From: Candidatus Mediterraneibacter norfolkensis
GTDB lineage: Bacteria; Bacillota; Clostridia; Lachnospirales; Lachnospiraceae
DNA length: 51,365 nucleotides
Direction of reading: 5' to 3'
Assembly (NCBI GenBank): GCA_019120615.1
Contig: DWUT01000300.1
Location: 1-51,365, forward strand
Position numbers and translations under genes: made by a program. The notes under the pieces were generated by a model. That model did not search any database. It saw only the letters and a program-made list of their open reading frames with translations, and was not told the DNA's origin. Below are positions 1 through 10,256 of the stretch, in pieces (position 1 is the first letter of the stretch; every line of letters begins with the position of its first letter).

Positions 1-1
1 C

Positions 2-769
2 TCTTCTGCCCTTCCTCAGCCGGACGACTTTCATATGCTTCCCGGACACGGTGTATCTGCTCTGACAGAGGGACGGGAGATACTCGCGGGGAACCCGGAG
101 CTTCTCGCAGAACATGACGTCCGGATCCCGGAAAAGTTCTTCCGTCGTGCAGATAAATATATAGACGACGGATGTACCGTCACCTGGCTTGCTGTGGACC
201 GGAAGGCCGCCGGATTTATCGCTCTGTCTGACACGCTCCGCCCGGACGCGGAAAAAACCGTTGCCGGGATCCGTGACGCAGGGGTTTCCCCGGTGCTTCT
301 CACAGGAGATCACGAGAACGCCGCCGGATTTATTGCCGGACAGATCGGCATAACGGACGTCCATTCCGGATGCCTTCCTGAAGATAAGCTTCAGTGGATC
401 GATGCCTGTCAGGAAAACAGTGGCCATGTCTGCATGATCGGCGACGGGATCAATGACGCGCCTGCGCTCAAGAAGGCGTACGTTGGAATTGCCATGGGAA
501 AAGTAGGAAGTGACATCGCGGTGGATGCGGCAGATATCGCCCTGGTTGACGATGAGATAAAAGAGCTCCACCATCTGCTGAAGCTCTCAAAAAAAATGAT
601 GACCACCATCAAACTGAATCTCACCTTTTCCATGACCCTGAATTTTATCGCCATCATCCTGGCGATCACAGGGATCCTGAATCCGGTGGTCGGCGCGCTG
701 GTACATAACGCCGGTTCGGTGCTGGTCATCATCAATTCTGCTCTTCTTCTGAAATGGAAGAAAAAGTAA
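2..769 (+). CDS. Heavy-metal translocating P-type ATPase, C-terminal part (5' end outside window)
   Basis: Frame is open from base 2 (SSALPQPDDFHMLPGHGV...). Contains GDGINDAPALKKA hinge motif, LTGDHENAA and terminal TM helices. Confidence 0.9.
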   Translation, partial: SSALPQPDDFHMLPGHGVSALTEGREILAGNPELLAEHDVRIPEKFFRRADKYIDDGCTVTWLAVDRKAAGFIALSDTLRPDAEKTVAGIRDAGVSPVLLTGDHENAAGFIAGQIGITDVHSGCLPEDKLQWIDACQENSGHVCMIGDGINDAPALKKAYVGIAMGKVGSDIAVDAADIALVDDEIKELHHLLKLSKKMMTTIKLNLTFSMTLNFIAIILAITGILNPVVGALVHNAGSVLVIINSALLLKWKKK

Positions 770-787
770 GTCAGATCAGAAGCAGGG

Positions 788-1267
788 TCAGAAATAACTG
801 TTATTGGTAAATGTTGTCCTCCCGCGGTACTGCGCTGAGCCGAAAGCCAGGATCATCGTAAAGATCGGTCCCGCGATCCAGAGTCCGACGCCAAAGAGTT
901 TTCCCTTTCCAAAGCTTGACGCCAGACAGATACAGTACAGGAAATTGATCACGGCATAAGCCAGTCCGCAGACTGCGGCGAGGATCCCGAACAGAGAGAA
1001 CGAATTTCCTCCCAGGACCTCAAAAATCCCCTGCGCCACTGCAAGAGCAATTCCCAGCCAGAATATCCTCGTATCCCATGCGATCTTATAAAACGTATAG
1101 CTGTCATAAATCGGGATGATGCTCTTCCATCCCGGCTCGCCTGCTTTGCTGAGAACCTTCCAGTCCGCCACAATCATAAGAATCCACCATATGATCGAAA
1201 ATATTATATAGAAGATTCCGCCGATCAACTCAAATAATGTAAAGATCAGTCCGCCAAGCATATCCAT
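788..1267 (-). CDS. DUF5684-like small membrane protein
   Basis: Hydrophobic protein with WKVLSKAGEPGWKSIIPIYDSYTFYKIAW motif typical of DUF5684; directly abuts the upstream YkgJ ORF. Confidence 0.7.
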   Translation of the reverse strand: MDMLGGLIFTLFELIGGIFYIIFSIIWWILMIVADWKVLSKAGEPGWKSIIPIYDSYTFYKIAWDTRIFWLGIALAVAQGIFEVLGGNSFSLFGILAAVCGLAYAVINFLYCICLASSFGKGKLFGVGLWIAGPIFTMILAFGSAQYRGRTTFTNNSYF

Positions 1268-1945
1268 CTACCTCCCTAATTGAAGTTTTTCTTTCGTTTC
1301 ATCCATCCTTTTCCAGAATTCTTTATAGAACTCCTCCTCTTCTCCCTCAAAAGGATTCTGGAAAAAGATACGGAGCACATAAATCCTGAGTATACGGGCA
1401 TTCTGTTCATCCAGCTCTTTCAGGCCTTCCTCGCACCGGATCAGAAAATCATGCCAGTCAATGATATATCTCTCATATTTCTTTATGTCCGGAATACCCA
1501 GCCATTTCTTTACCTTGATCTTGCTTCTGTTTTTCTTCCTGCACTCATAGATCTGGAGAAAATAGCGAAAGCCGCCGTCATCCTCATAATATCTTCCCAG
1601 AGGAAACAGCCTGCAGATCCCCGGGCGTACATCGTGAATGGAACACCGACCGTCCTCGTCCAGAAAGCGGCATGTTTCTTTTTCATCAGACATCGCAAAA
1701 TGGGGCAGGATCATTCCGTCCGCGATCCCCAGTTCCACATATCCTTTCTTCACAAGTTCCGTGAACTCCATCCCGGTTCCTCTGTACAGCCTCCAGATAT
1801 CCATAGGGTCCAGAATGACCGAATCACCCATACCGCTGCAGCACGCCGAACATCCCTGACAGTCGTGACAGTCCGCCCGGACCATGTCTTCTGCCGTATA
1901 CAGTCTTCCGTCTGAGATTTCTCTCAGGTCAACATTTCGTTTCAT
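1268..1945 (-). CDS. YkgJ family cysteine cluster protein
   Basis: DCHDCQGCSACCSGMGDSVILDPMDIWRL ... CRFLDEDGRCSIHDVRPGICRLFPLG Cys-cluster pattern. Confidence 0.85.
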   Translation of the reverse strand: MKRNVDLREISDGRLYTAEDMVRADCHDCQGCSACCSGMGDSVILDPMDIWRLYRGTGMEFTELVKKGYVELGIADGMILPHFAMSDEKETCRFLDEDGRCSIHDVRPGICRLFPLGRYYEDDGGFRYFLQIYECRKKNRSKIKVKKWLGIPDIKKYERYIIDWHDFLIRCEEGLKELDEQNARILRIYVLRIFFQNPFEGEEEEFYKEFWKRMDETKEKLQLGR

Positions 1946-2841
1946 AGACTCCCCCGTTCTCTCAGCACTTTTATTACCTCTTCCATTTCCGGGACCGCCT
2001 CCGCCGCCCCTCTTCTGGACACTGCAATGGCGGAAGCCATGGATGCCCTGCGAAGAGCCGATGCGGCGTCGCCGGACGCCAGGTACTCTGTGATAAAATA
2101 TCCGCTGAAAGTGTCTCCGGCTCCCGTTGTGTCCACGGTCTCTGTGGGAAAGATCTCCTGTCTCAAAACCTTTCCTTCTCCGGAATACATGGATCCGTCC
2201 GCGCCGAGCGTGAGCACGATCCGGGCACCTGGGTATCTGCGGCGCATTTCCTGCAGGATTCCCTCCGGCTCCTTCATCCCGGTCAGCTGAGCGCCTTCCA
2301 CCTCATTCAGGATAAAAAGCCAGACCTTTTCAAGATCACACTCTTTCAGCCGCTCGTCCATCGGCGACGGATTCAGGATGATCTTCATCCCTCTCTCCCA
2401 CGCCCTGTCAATAATATAAGGAAGACTGCTGATCTCATTCTGGAGAAGGATATGATCTTCCGATCCAAATGATTCCAGGACCCGGTCGGCAAACTGCTCG
2501 TCCACTGCCCGGTTCGCTCCCGGAAAGAGGATGATACAGTTCTGGCCGCTGTCATCCACCTGGATAATGGCATTGCCCGTTCTCACATCGGACACGCCGA
2601 TAAACTGTGTGTCCACTCCGCTTTCCCTGCAGATCTCCTCGAGGATCCTTCCGTCCTCTCCGATCAGTCCCGCATGACATACCACAGCTCCCGCCCGCGC
2701 CAGAGCGACAGACTGGTTCAGTCCCTTACCTCCCGGACGTACCTCCTGGCTGCGGGACGTCAGCGTTTCCCCCGGAGCCGCGATATGCGGTACCCGGTAA
2801 GTATAGTCCAGGTTCAGCGAACCAAAATTAAGTATGCTCAT
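1942..2841 (-). CDS. rbsK: Ribokinase (PfkB family)
   Basis: GSLNLDYTYRVPH, RPGGKGLNQSVALARAG, DTTGAGDTFSGYF signatures; overlaps the YkgJ gene by 4 bp. Confidence 0.85.
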   Translation of the reverse strand: MSILNFGSLNLDYTYRVPHIAAPGETLTSRSQEVRPGGKGLNQSVALARAGAVVCHAGLIGEDGRILEEICRESGVDTQFIGVSDVRTGNAIIQVDDSGQNCIILFPGANRAVDEQFADRVLESFGSEDHILLQNEISSLPYIIDRAWERGMKIILNPSPMDERLKECDLEKVWLFILNEVEGAQLTGMKEPEGILQEMRRRYPGARIVLTLGADGSMYSGEGKVLRQEIFPTETVDTTGAGDTFSGYFITEYLASGDAASALRRASMASAIAVSRRGAAEAVPEMEEVIKVLRERGSL

Positions 2842-2929
2842 AGCGCCTCTCCTCTTACCTCAAAATTTCCAATCTCAGTGTAGCATATCCACATCCAGGT
2901 GACAATCACCGAATCCGTAGAAATAGTTA

Positions 2930-3030
2930 GAACTCTGAAAAACCGGCGTTAAGCCTTACAATGGTGATTGTCTGAGCCCAGGGCGAGTTGCACCATTGTA
3001 AGGCTTGTCATTAGCCGTTTTACAGAGTTC
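2930..3030. repeat. Structured intergenic inverted-repeat element between galE and ribokinase
   Basis: Outer arms GAACTCTG (2930-2937)/CAGAGTTC (3023-3030); inner perfect 14-bp arms GCCTTACAATGGTG (2953-2966)/CACCATTGTAAGGC (2991-3004). Confidence 0.75.
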
Positions 3031-3040
3031 CTAGTATTTC

Positions 3041-4057
3041 TCAGTCATTATACCCATTGGGGTTCTGGCTCTGCCATCTCCAGGAGTCTTCGCACATCTC
3101 GTCGAGACCTCTCTCGGCTACCCAGTGGAGCTCCTCCTTCGCTTTTGAGGCATCGCAGTAACATGTAGCGATATCTCCGGCACGGCGCGGTTTGATCTGA
3201 TAAGGGATCTTTTTCCCGCAAGCCTTCTCGAAGGCTTTTACCATATCCAGAACAGAGTATCCTTTTCCGGTTCCCAGATTGTAGACAGATACTCCTGCGT
3301 TTTCTTTAAGTTTTTCTACTGCGCGGACATGGCCGACAGCAAGATCCACTACATGGATATAATCACGCACTCCTGTTCCGTCCGGAGTGTCATAATCATT
3401 TCCGAATACGCCCAGACACTCCAGTTTACCGATGGCAACCTGTGTGATATATGGCATCAGGTTGTTCGGTATTCCCTTCGGATCCTCTCCGATCAGTCCG
3501 CTCTTATGTGCACCGATCGGATTGAAATAACGGAGCAGGACAACATTCCACTCCGGATCTGCAGTATGCAGATCTGTCAGAATCTGCTCCAGCATCCACT
3601 TTGTCCATCCATACGGGTTGGTACATGTTCCTTTCGGGCATTCCTCTGTGATCGGAATGAATGCCGGGTCTCCATATACGGTAGCTGAAGAACTGAAAAT
3701 GATATTCTTCACACCGTGGTTTCTCATCACGTCGCAGAGAGTTATCGTTCCGCCGATATTGTTTTCATAGTACTCCAGCGGCTTCACTACAGATTCACCA
3801 ACGGCTTTGAGTCCCGCGAAATGGATCACGGACTCGATCTCCTCATTGTCAAACACTTTGTTCATGGCTTCCCTGTCGCGGATGTCGGCCTCATAGAACT
3901 TCAGGTCCTTTCCTGTGATCTCTTTTACTCTCTCCAGTGCTTTCGGGGAAGCATTGTACAGGTTGTCGACCACAACTACGTCATATCCTGCATTGAGCAG
4001 TTCCACACATGTATGGCTTCCGATGAATCCGGCTCCTCCGGTTACTAAAATAGACAT
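3041..4057 (-). CDS. galE: UDP-glucose 4-epimerase
   Basis: [73 protein letters not shown]: full-length GalE. Confidence 0.95.
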   Translation of the reverse strand: MSILVTGGAGFIGSHTCVELLNAGYDVVVVDNLYNASPKALERVKEITGKDLKFYEADIRDREAMNKVFDNEEIESVIHFAGLKAVGESVVKPLEYYENNIGGTITLCDVMRNHGVKNIIFSSSATVYGDPAFIPITEECPKGTCTNPYGWTKWMLEQILTDLHTADPEWNVVLLRYFNPIGAHKSGLIGEDPKGIPNNLMPYITQVAIGKLECLGVFGNDYDTPDGTGVRDYIHVVDLAVGHVRAVEKLKENAGVSVYNLGTGKGYSVLDMVKAFEKACGKKIPYQIKPRRAGDIATCYCDASKAKEELHWVAERGLDEMCEDSWRWQSQNPNGYND

Positions 4058-4141
4058 ATCATTTCCTCCTTCAACTGTTTTATGGGTCAGGTTTGGCTGT
4101 GTGTAAGCTCTGATACCCGGTTATGTATCTCTTCCGCTTAC

Positions 4142-4159
4142 AGTTACAGTATAGCACAG
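4142..4159 (-). promoter_or_regulatory. Putative galE promoter core
   Basis: Reverse complement carries TATACT; the 18-nt string agttacagtatagcacag matches the lacZ promoter region (8421-8438) at 17/18. Confidence 0.45.
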
Positions 4160-4241
4160 CCTGGCGCAGACTTCTTTATACTTTTATCCCATCTTTTGGT
4201 AAAAATGTTGCATACTTTTCTGTGATGATCTTCAGATGCAT

Positions 4242-5165
4242 CTATTTCTGCCGCAGTTCCTGCGGGTAGACACCGGCATCCTTCAGCGCCTGGATCGCGG
4301 CGACAACGACCGGTTTGTCTTCTTTGTATGTCACTCCGTACCACTTATCTTCTGATTCAAGCACTGTGACTGTCGCCTTTCCTTCCTCCAGCAGATCACT
4401 CACTACAGCCGGAAGATAATACTCGCATTTCATCGGGTTCTCCGACAGTCCCTTTTCAAGAAACGCAGAGAAGCCTGCCTTGATCTCATCCAGGATGCTG
4501 TGAGTGAAGCCCCACATATTCATGGAAACCAGCGTGTCCGGATCAAGGTTCGTCCATGTCGCCCCATCATCCTCGGAATACGCGATCCCGTCTCCCCGCT
4601 TCTCGATCCTGGTCCTCTCATTGATCGCCACAAGACGGTTTTCAGGATCCAGTTCGCAGATTCCTCTCGAGACATGACCGTTATCCGTGACTGTATTTTT
4701 CAGGCGGTAACCCACCATCGTATAGCGGTACTTCTCATCATCCTCATGAGTCGTCAGGTAGTCATAGATCACCTGGAATGCATGACGTCCGTAATAATCG
4801 TCCGCGTTGATCACGGCAAAGGGACCGTCCACCTCATCCATCGCGCTCAGGACAGCATGAGCGGTACCCCACGGCTTTACACGACCTTCCGGCACCTGGA
4901 ACCCGTCCGGGATCTGATCGATATCCTGGAACACATAGGCTACGTCCATCACCTGTTCCATCCTGCGCCCTACCGCCTCTTTAAAATCCTTTTCATTTTC
5001 TCTCTTGATGATAAACACGACTTTCTCGAATCCCGCTCTTTTTGCGTCATAGATCGAGAAATCCATGATGATATGCCCTTCTTTGTCCACCGGATCGATC
5101 TGCTTGAGACCACCGTAACGGCTCCCCATCCCTGCCGCCATGATAACTAAAACTGGTTTTTGCAT
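4242..5165 (-). CDS. Sugar-phosphate nucleotidyltransferase (NTP_transferase family)
   Basis: MQKPVLVIMAAGMGSRYGGLKQIDPVDKEGHIIMDFSIYDA nucleotide-binding N-terminus; start trimmed to the internal Met at 5165. Confidence 0.8.
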   Translation of the reverse strand: MQKPVLVIMAAGMGSRYGGLKQIDPVDKEGHIIMDFSIYDAKRAGFEKVVFIIKRENEKDFKEAVGRRMEQVMDVAYVFQDIDQIPDGFQVPEGRVKPWGTAHAVLSAMDEVDGPFAVINADDYYGRHAFQVIYDYLTTHEDDEKYRYTMVGYRLKNTVTDNGHVSRGICELDPENRLVAINERTRIEKRGDGIAYSEDDGATWTNLDPDTLVSMNMWGFTHSILDEIKAGFSAFLEKGLSENPMKCEYYLPAVVSDLLEEGKATVTVLESEDKWYGVTYKEDKPVVVAAIQALKDAGVYPQELRQK

Positions 5166-5240
5166 CGCTGTTACCTCCATTGACTTCAAACATTACTTCA
5201 TCATTTTAAAATAAAATGCCATAAAAGTCTATATGCGAAC

Positions 5241-5278
5241 GGAGACAGCCCCAATAAAAGAAAGCTGTCTCCTTTTTT
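5241..5278. terminator. Stem-loop downstream of lacZ (GGAGACAGC/GCTGTCTCC)
   Basis: 9-bp perfect arms 5241-5249 and 5264-5272; the T-tract lies on the + strand, so polarity relative to lacZ is odd. Confidence 0.5.
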
Positions 5279-5288
5279 AGTCCCTGTC

Positions 5289-8200
5289 TCAGATTCCTTT
5301 GAACGAGAAAGAGAATTCCATTTTTTCATCTGGCCTGAGCAGATATTCCGGATGAGTCGGAGATCCCCAACTGTCGTCTCCGGCAATGCCCATCTGCCCC
5401 ATCGCTGCCCGGATCACCGTGTAATGTACCTCAGGAAGCTCATAGGGATGTCTTGCATTTTCCACCTCGTGGGGCGTGTATGGCAGTGCGGAGAACATCA
5501 TCGGTCCGCTCTTCTCGTCCATCTCAAAGAGCATCCCTCTTCCCTTTCTGTCAGTCACCTTTGCATAGCGCACACCGACTTTTGCACCGCATTCCTGAGG
5601 AACGATGTAGGACGCCATATTGTCCTTCACCAGGTTCCTGTAGATTCCCAGCTTCGCTCCCTTCTGTCTGTCGGCATAAGTCTCTGCCGGTCCGAGACCG
5701 TACCACTCCAGATGGTCATAGTCAGCATTGATCTTGAACATGACTCCGAACTCAGGCATATCGCCCAGCTCTTTCACCGGATCGTAGGAAAGCGTTGTCT
5801 TCACCTTTCCTTCTCCGTCCACTTCATAGGAAAGAGTACATTTCCCTTCCGGTGTCGTCGGAAGGACATATGTAAATGTCACAGTCGCCGTATTTCCGTT
5901 TACCTCCAGTTCCGGCTTCATAGTCCTTGCATAGGTGCTCTCATGATAATCTTTATGGGTCAGATACAGGCTTGCGATCTTCCACTGTGCATATCTTGCC
6001 GGCATAAAGTTTCCGTTGTCGTTATCAGTAGGCGCTCTCCAGAAGTTCGGCTTCGGGATGGCTTCGATCATTTCTTTTCCTGCATATTTATAGGAAACAA
6101 GTCCACCGTTGAGCACGGAGAACAGCACTTCAAAATGCTCGCCCCTCACTCCGATATTGTGGATGCTGCGGATCACTTCGATCTCTTTGTCCACGCTCTT
6201 CTTCCCGCCTTCGACCGTATAGACATACTGTCCGAACGCTACTTCATGACCTGCCTTTGCCCAGATCTTATCTTCCTTAAGTCGGAAAGATACAGTGACG
6301 GCGTACTCTCCTGCCTTCGTCTCCTCCGGAACCGGAAGAGCATAGGTCTTCTCGCTGAGCGGTTCTACATCCGTCTCAAGCGCTTCCTCCCGGATCAGTC
6401 TTCCGTTTCTCTCAACAGTTACGATACATTCAAATGTATTCGTATTGACAAAAAGATTCTTATTTATTACGCGGACATTCTCCCGTCCCGGTTCCGCGGT
6501 AATGTTCTGATAATTGAATTTTACCTCCTGCATCTTCGGAGATGGGTTTCTCTCTCCGCCGTAAGCGATACCGTTGGCGCTGAACTCATAGTCTGTCGGA
6601 CGTTCGCCGAAATCACCGCCATATGCCTGGAACTCTTTTCCATATCTGTCCTTCTTGTAGAGCGTCTGATCGATATAGTCCCAGATAAATCCGCCCTGGT
6701 ACAGGGGCTCTGTGTCTGTCAGATCAGTGTATTTATGCATTGCGCCACAGGAATTTCCCATCGCATGCGTATACTCACAGCAGATAAACGGTTTGCTCCT
6801 GTCTTTTGCAAGGAACCCTTTAATCGACTCAACTGACGGATACATCTGACTTTCCATATCGCTGGTATCATTATATCTGCGGTCATGGAAGATTCCTTCG
6901 TAATGAACCAGACGTGTCGGATCCTCTCTGCGGAAAAACTGTGACATCTCATAGATATCTTTTCCGCCATAAGATTCGTTTCCGCAGGACCAGATCAGGA
7001 TTGCCGGATGATTCTTATCTCTCTGATACATGGAATTGGCGCGGTCCAGCATCATATCAAGCCACTCCGGTCTGTCGTTCGGCACGATCATTGACGTATC
7101 TCCGGTCTCATGCACTGTATCCCAGGAACCATGGGTCTCCAGGTTCGTCTCGTCGATCAGATACAGACCATACTCGTCGCAGAGCCGGTACAACGGAGAG
7201 GAATCCGGATAATGACAGGTACGGATCGCATTGATATTATTCTGCTTCATGGTCACAAGGTCTTTGATCAGTTCTTCTTCTGACACATGCCGCCCCGTCA
7301 CTGAACTGAACTCATGCCGGTTTGCTCCCTTGAACACAATTCTCTTCCCGTTCAAAGTCATGATGCTGTTTTTCATTTCAAATCTGCGGAAACCAACTTT
7401 CTCCGGAATAAATTCCTGAAGTCCGCCCTCTTCGTCGTACACCTCAACAGAAAGGTCATACAGCTGGGGATCTTCCGCGCTCCAGAGTGCCGGATTCTCG
7501 ATCTCCATCGCAATACCGCCGCTCTCGAGGTCAAATTCATTTTCAAAAGATACGTTGCTGTTGGACAGTCTTATCTTTGCCTTTCCTTTTCCCCACACTT
7601 CGGTCCTGATTTCCAGAGTTCCTTTTTTCAGGGACTCATCCGGGATCGCCCGGATCCGGAGATCACGGATATGTACGTCGGGGACAGTATAGAGATACAC
7701 GTCGCGGTAGATTCCTGAAAATCTGTAGAAATCCTGATCCTCGCACCAGCTGCTGCTGGTCCATTTGAACACCTGCGCCGCCAGTTTGTTCACTCCGTCT
7801 TTTATATAGTCTGTCAGCTCGAATTCAGATGGAGTAAAGGTATCCTCACTGTAGCCTACAAACTCTCCGTTCAGCCAGAGGGCAAGTCCGCTCTCCGCGC
7901 CCTGGAAAGAGATAAAGATCCTCTTCCCTTTCATGCGCTCAGGAATCTCAAAATATTTCACATAGCTGGCCACCGGATTAAAACGCTCCGGTATTTCTCC
8001 GGGCAGGATCTCTTCGTGTCCTTCCCAGGGGTACTGCGTATTCGCATACTGAGGCACATCATACCCCTCAAGCTGGATATGAGCCGGAACGTGGATGTCG
8101 TCCCAGTCGCGGCAGTTATAATCCTCGGTCTCAAATCCGGAGATCGTCGAGGCATAGTTGCGCGCATAGTGGAATTTCCACAGTCCGTTCAGGCTCTCTG

Positions 8201-8327
8201 TAAAAGAACTGCTCTCATCACGGTATTCTTCCTCACCGGCATAATAGCGATGATCCGAATGAGCGTCCAGTCTTCCATCACGGAAATACTGCGGATCCTT
8301 TACTTTCTGATAATCAAAACTCCTCAT
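5289..8327 (-). CDS. lacZ: Beta-galactosidase, GH2 with beta-gal small-chain domain
   Basis: CHYPDSSPLYRLCDEYGLYLIDETNLETHGSW, SCGNESYGGK, NFWRAPTDNDNGN. Start placed at 8327 because GGAGG lies just upstream. Confidence 0.93.
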   Translation of the reverse strand: MRSFDYQKVKDPQYFRDGRLDAHSDHRYYAGEEEYRDESSSFTESLNGLWKFHYARNYASTISGFETEDYNCRDWDDIHVPAHIQLEGYDVPQYANTQYPWEGHEEILPGEIPERFNPVASYVKYFEIPERMKGKRIFISFQGAESGLALWLNGEFVGYSEDTFTPSEFELTDYIKDGVNKLAAQVFKWTSSSWCEDQDFYRFSGIYRDVYLYTVPDVHIRDLRIRAIPDESLKKGTLEIRTEVWGKGKAKIRLSNSNVSFENEFDLESGGIAMEIENPALWSAEDPQLYDLSVEVYDEEGGLQEFIPEKVGFRRFEMKNSIMTLNGKRIVFKGANRHEFSSVTGRHVSEEELIKDLVTMKQNNINAIRTCHYPDSSPLYRLCDEYGLYLIDETNLETHGSWDTVHETGDTSMIVPNDRPEWLDMMLDRANSMYQRDKNHPAILIWSCGNESYGGKDIYEMSQFFRREDPTRLVHYEGIFHDRRYNDTSDMESQMYPSVESIKGFLAKDRSKPFICCEYTHAMGNSCGAMHKYTDLTDTEPLYQGGFIWDYIDQTLYKKDRYGKEFQAYGGDFGERPTDYEFSANGIAYGGERNPSPKMQEVKFNYQNITAEPGRENVRVINKNLFVNTNTFECIVTVERNGRLIREEALETDVEPLSEKTYALPVPEETKAGEYAVTVSFRLKEDKIWAKAGHEVAFGQYVYTVEGGKKSVDKEIEVIRSIHNIGVRGEHFEVLFSVLNGGLVSYKYAGKEMIEAIPKPNFWRAPTDNDNGNFMPARYAQWKIASLYLTHKDYHESTYARTMKPELEVNGNTATVTFTYVLPTTPEGKCTLSYEVDGEGKVKTTLSYDPVKELGDMPEFGVMFKINADYDHLEWYGLGPAETYADRQKGAKLGIYRNLVKDNMASYIVPQECGAKVGVRYAKVTDRKGRGMLFEMDEKSGPMMFSALPYTPHEVENARHPYELPEVHYTVIRAAMGQMGIAGDDSWGSPTHPEYLLRPDEKMEFSFSFKGI

Positions 8328-8426
8328 CTGTCTTTTTCCTCCTTTGATTGTTTCATGATCAGCCCGCTCCGCAGCAAGGATCAGATCCCGGAAAAGATCT
8401 GTCCGCAGCGGATTTAACTTAGTTAC

Positions 8427-8493
8427 AGTATAGTACAGATGGACATTCCTGTGTATCATATGTTAAACTAAACAATATAACATTTCGAAACAG
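8427..8493 (-). promoter_or_regulatory. lacZ promoter/operator module, copy 1
   Basis: Aligns without gaps to 15793-15859 (54/67 identical by hand). Reverse strand has TATACT and a weak TACACA at 17-bp spacing. Confidence 0.65.
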
Positions 8494-8504
8494 GAGGTAT
8501 TTTT

Positions 8505-9320
8505 ATGCCCATCATCTTCCGGAGCGCCCCTTTCCATGAACCTTTCACTTTTGATTCCCTCGGAAATAACTGGTATCAGGATCCGGTATCCAGGCCGAAC
8601 GGCTATCCTTTCTACCACTATCTGCAGACAGAAACCGGTACCGGAAGGGTCGAAGCAGACGGAAAGACCTATCTCCTCCGGGAGGGCGAAGGTATTCTTC
8701 TGGCGCCTTTTATCCGGCACTCTTATTCCATGGAAAGCGAGAGCTGGTATACTCTTTTCGCCTCTTTTACAGGAACTGTGGAGAGCGTTCTTCCCCGGAT
8801 CATGGAGAACCGTCCGGTGATACTCACCGGCAGGGAACAGGGCAAACGGATTGCCTCCCTGATCGAAAACTGTATGTCCCTGTGCGGGAAACGTCCTCTC
8901 GATGAACGCGCACTCTCCGTCAACTGTTACAGTATCCTTATGACATTCGTGGACGGCGTCCACACAAGGAAACTGGAACAGGATCCTCTGTATCGGCAGT
9001 ATATCGCGCCTGTAATAGAAGAAATTGAAATCAATTATGCCCTGGATCTGAGCGTGGAGGATCTGAGCAGAAAGGTGTTCATCACTCCCCAGTATCTCTC
9101 CAGGCTGTTCCGGAGATTTCTGGGCTGTTCCACCTACGAATACCTGACTTCCTTCCGGATCAGCCGCGCGAAGGAACTTCTTATCACGGATATCCGGCTT
9201 GAGGTCCAGGATATCTCCCGTCAGACCGGATTTTCCGATCCCAGCCATTTTATCGCAGTATTCAAACGGATCACCGGGATGACTCCTCTCGAATTCCGCA
9301 GGCTCAACCGGGCAATTTAA
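8505..9320 (+). CDS. AraC family transcriptional regulator, divergent from lacZ
   Basis: N-terminal cupin-like sensor; C-terminal DLSRKVFITPQYLSRLFRRFLGCSTYEYLTSFRISRAKELL ... FSDPSHFIAVFKRITGMTPLEFR double HTH. Confidence 0.9.
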   Translation: MPIIFRSAPFHEPFTFDSLGNNWYQDPVSRPNGYPFYHYLQTETGTGRVEADGKTYLLREGEGILLAPFIRHSYSMESESWYTLFASFTGTVESVLPRIMENRPVILTGREQGKRIASLIENCMSLCGKRPLDERALSVNCYSILMTFVDGVHTRKLEQDPLYRQYIAPVIEEIEINYALDLSVEDLSRKVFITPQYLSRLFRRFLGCSTYEYLTSFRISRAKELLITDIRLEVQDISRQTGFSDPSHFIAVFKRITGMTPLEFRRLNRAI

Positions 9321-9370
9321 GAATCATTTCAGCGAAAACGGTTCAAGGGGCTCCAAATGACTTTTGATGT

Positions 9371-9402
9371 AAAAAAGGCCGCCGGAAAATGGCAGCCTTT
9401 TT
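9371..9402. terminator. Bidirectional terminator between convergent genes
   Basis: aaaaaaGGCcGCC-ggaaaat-GGCaGCCttttt. Confidence 0.7.
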
Positions 9403-9416
9403 CTTCGTTATTCTGA

Positions 9417-10256
9417 TTATTTGACAGCACCCGTGATACCTTCTGCAAACTGTTTCTGAAGAACGAAGAAAACGATCATCGTCGGAACAGAACAGAACAG
9501 GACGCCCATCATCAGCAGACCGTAGTCCGTTGTATATCCGGAAGCCAGGTTCGCAATCAGCAGAGGCATTGTCTGCGCATCAGGATTTGTCAGTATTACT
9601 CTTGGCCACAGATACGCATTCCATGAGTTCATGAATGTGATAACTGCTGCAGCAGCATATGTAGATTTCATCATCGGCATGTACATGCGGTAGAAAATCT
9701 GAATCTCATTCAGGCCGTCAATACGCGCCGCCTCCATAGTATCAATCGGGAAGTTCCTGGAATTTTGTCGGAACATCATGATCAGGAACGGCGTTGAAAT
9801 AGACGGAAGGATAAATCCCCAGACGCTGTTTAACAGTTTTGCTGTTGACAGCAGCTTAAACAGAGGAATCATCGTTGCAACCTGCGGGACCATCATTGCA
9901 AGAAGAAGGATAGTAAACACGATATCCTTGCCCTTGTCATGATAAAGTTCAAAACCAAATCCGGCGAGAGAGCAGATCACCAGCGCAAGAAGTGTCTGGA
10001 CAACTGCATACAGGAGAGAGTTTCCCATTGCTCCCCAAAGATCATTGCCCTGGATCAGGTTCTGGAAATTCTGCAGCGCGTAGGTACCCGGAATGATCTT
10101 TCCGCGTGCCACGTCAATAGACTGGTTTGTTGCCGCTGAGATCATCCAGTAAAACGGGAACACGGATATAAATGACCAGATGATCAGGAAAATGTAGGTC
10201 GGGATCAGCCGACGCTGGATCATACTCTTGTTCTTTTTCTCAGTCACGTGTATCAC
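9417..10256 (-). CDS. Carbohydrate ABC transporter permease (MalG type, CUT1)
   Basis: Six-TM permease with EAARIDGLNEIQIFYRMYMPMMKS EAA loop. Confidence 0.9.
   Translation of the reverse strand: MIHVTEKKNKSMIQRRLIPTYIFLIIWSFISVFPFYWMISAATNQSIDVARGKIIPGTYALQNFQNLIQGNDLWGAMGNSLLYAVVQTLLALVICSLAGFGFELYHDKGKDIVFTILLLAMMVPQVATMIPLFKLLSTAKLLNSVWGFILPSISTPFLIMMFRQNSRNFPIDTMEAARIDGLNEIQIFYRMYMPMMKSTYAAAAVITFMNSWNAYLWPRVILTNPDAQTMPLLIANLASGYTTDYGLLMMGVLFCSVPTMIVFFVLQKQFAEGITGAVK

Noticed and set aside
5352-6836. 494-aa + strand ORF opposite lacZ
   Set aside because: Antisense shadow of a well-supported lacZ; no recognisable domain or RBS.
8463-9248. 261-aa - strand ORF opposite the AraC regulator
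   Set aside because: Antisense to a clear AraC gene; no domain signature.
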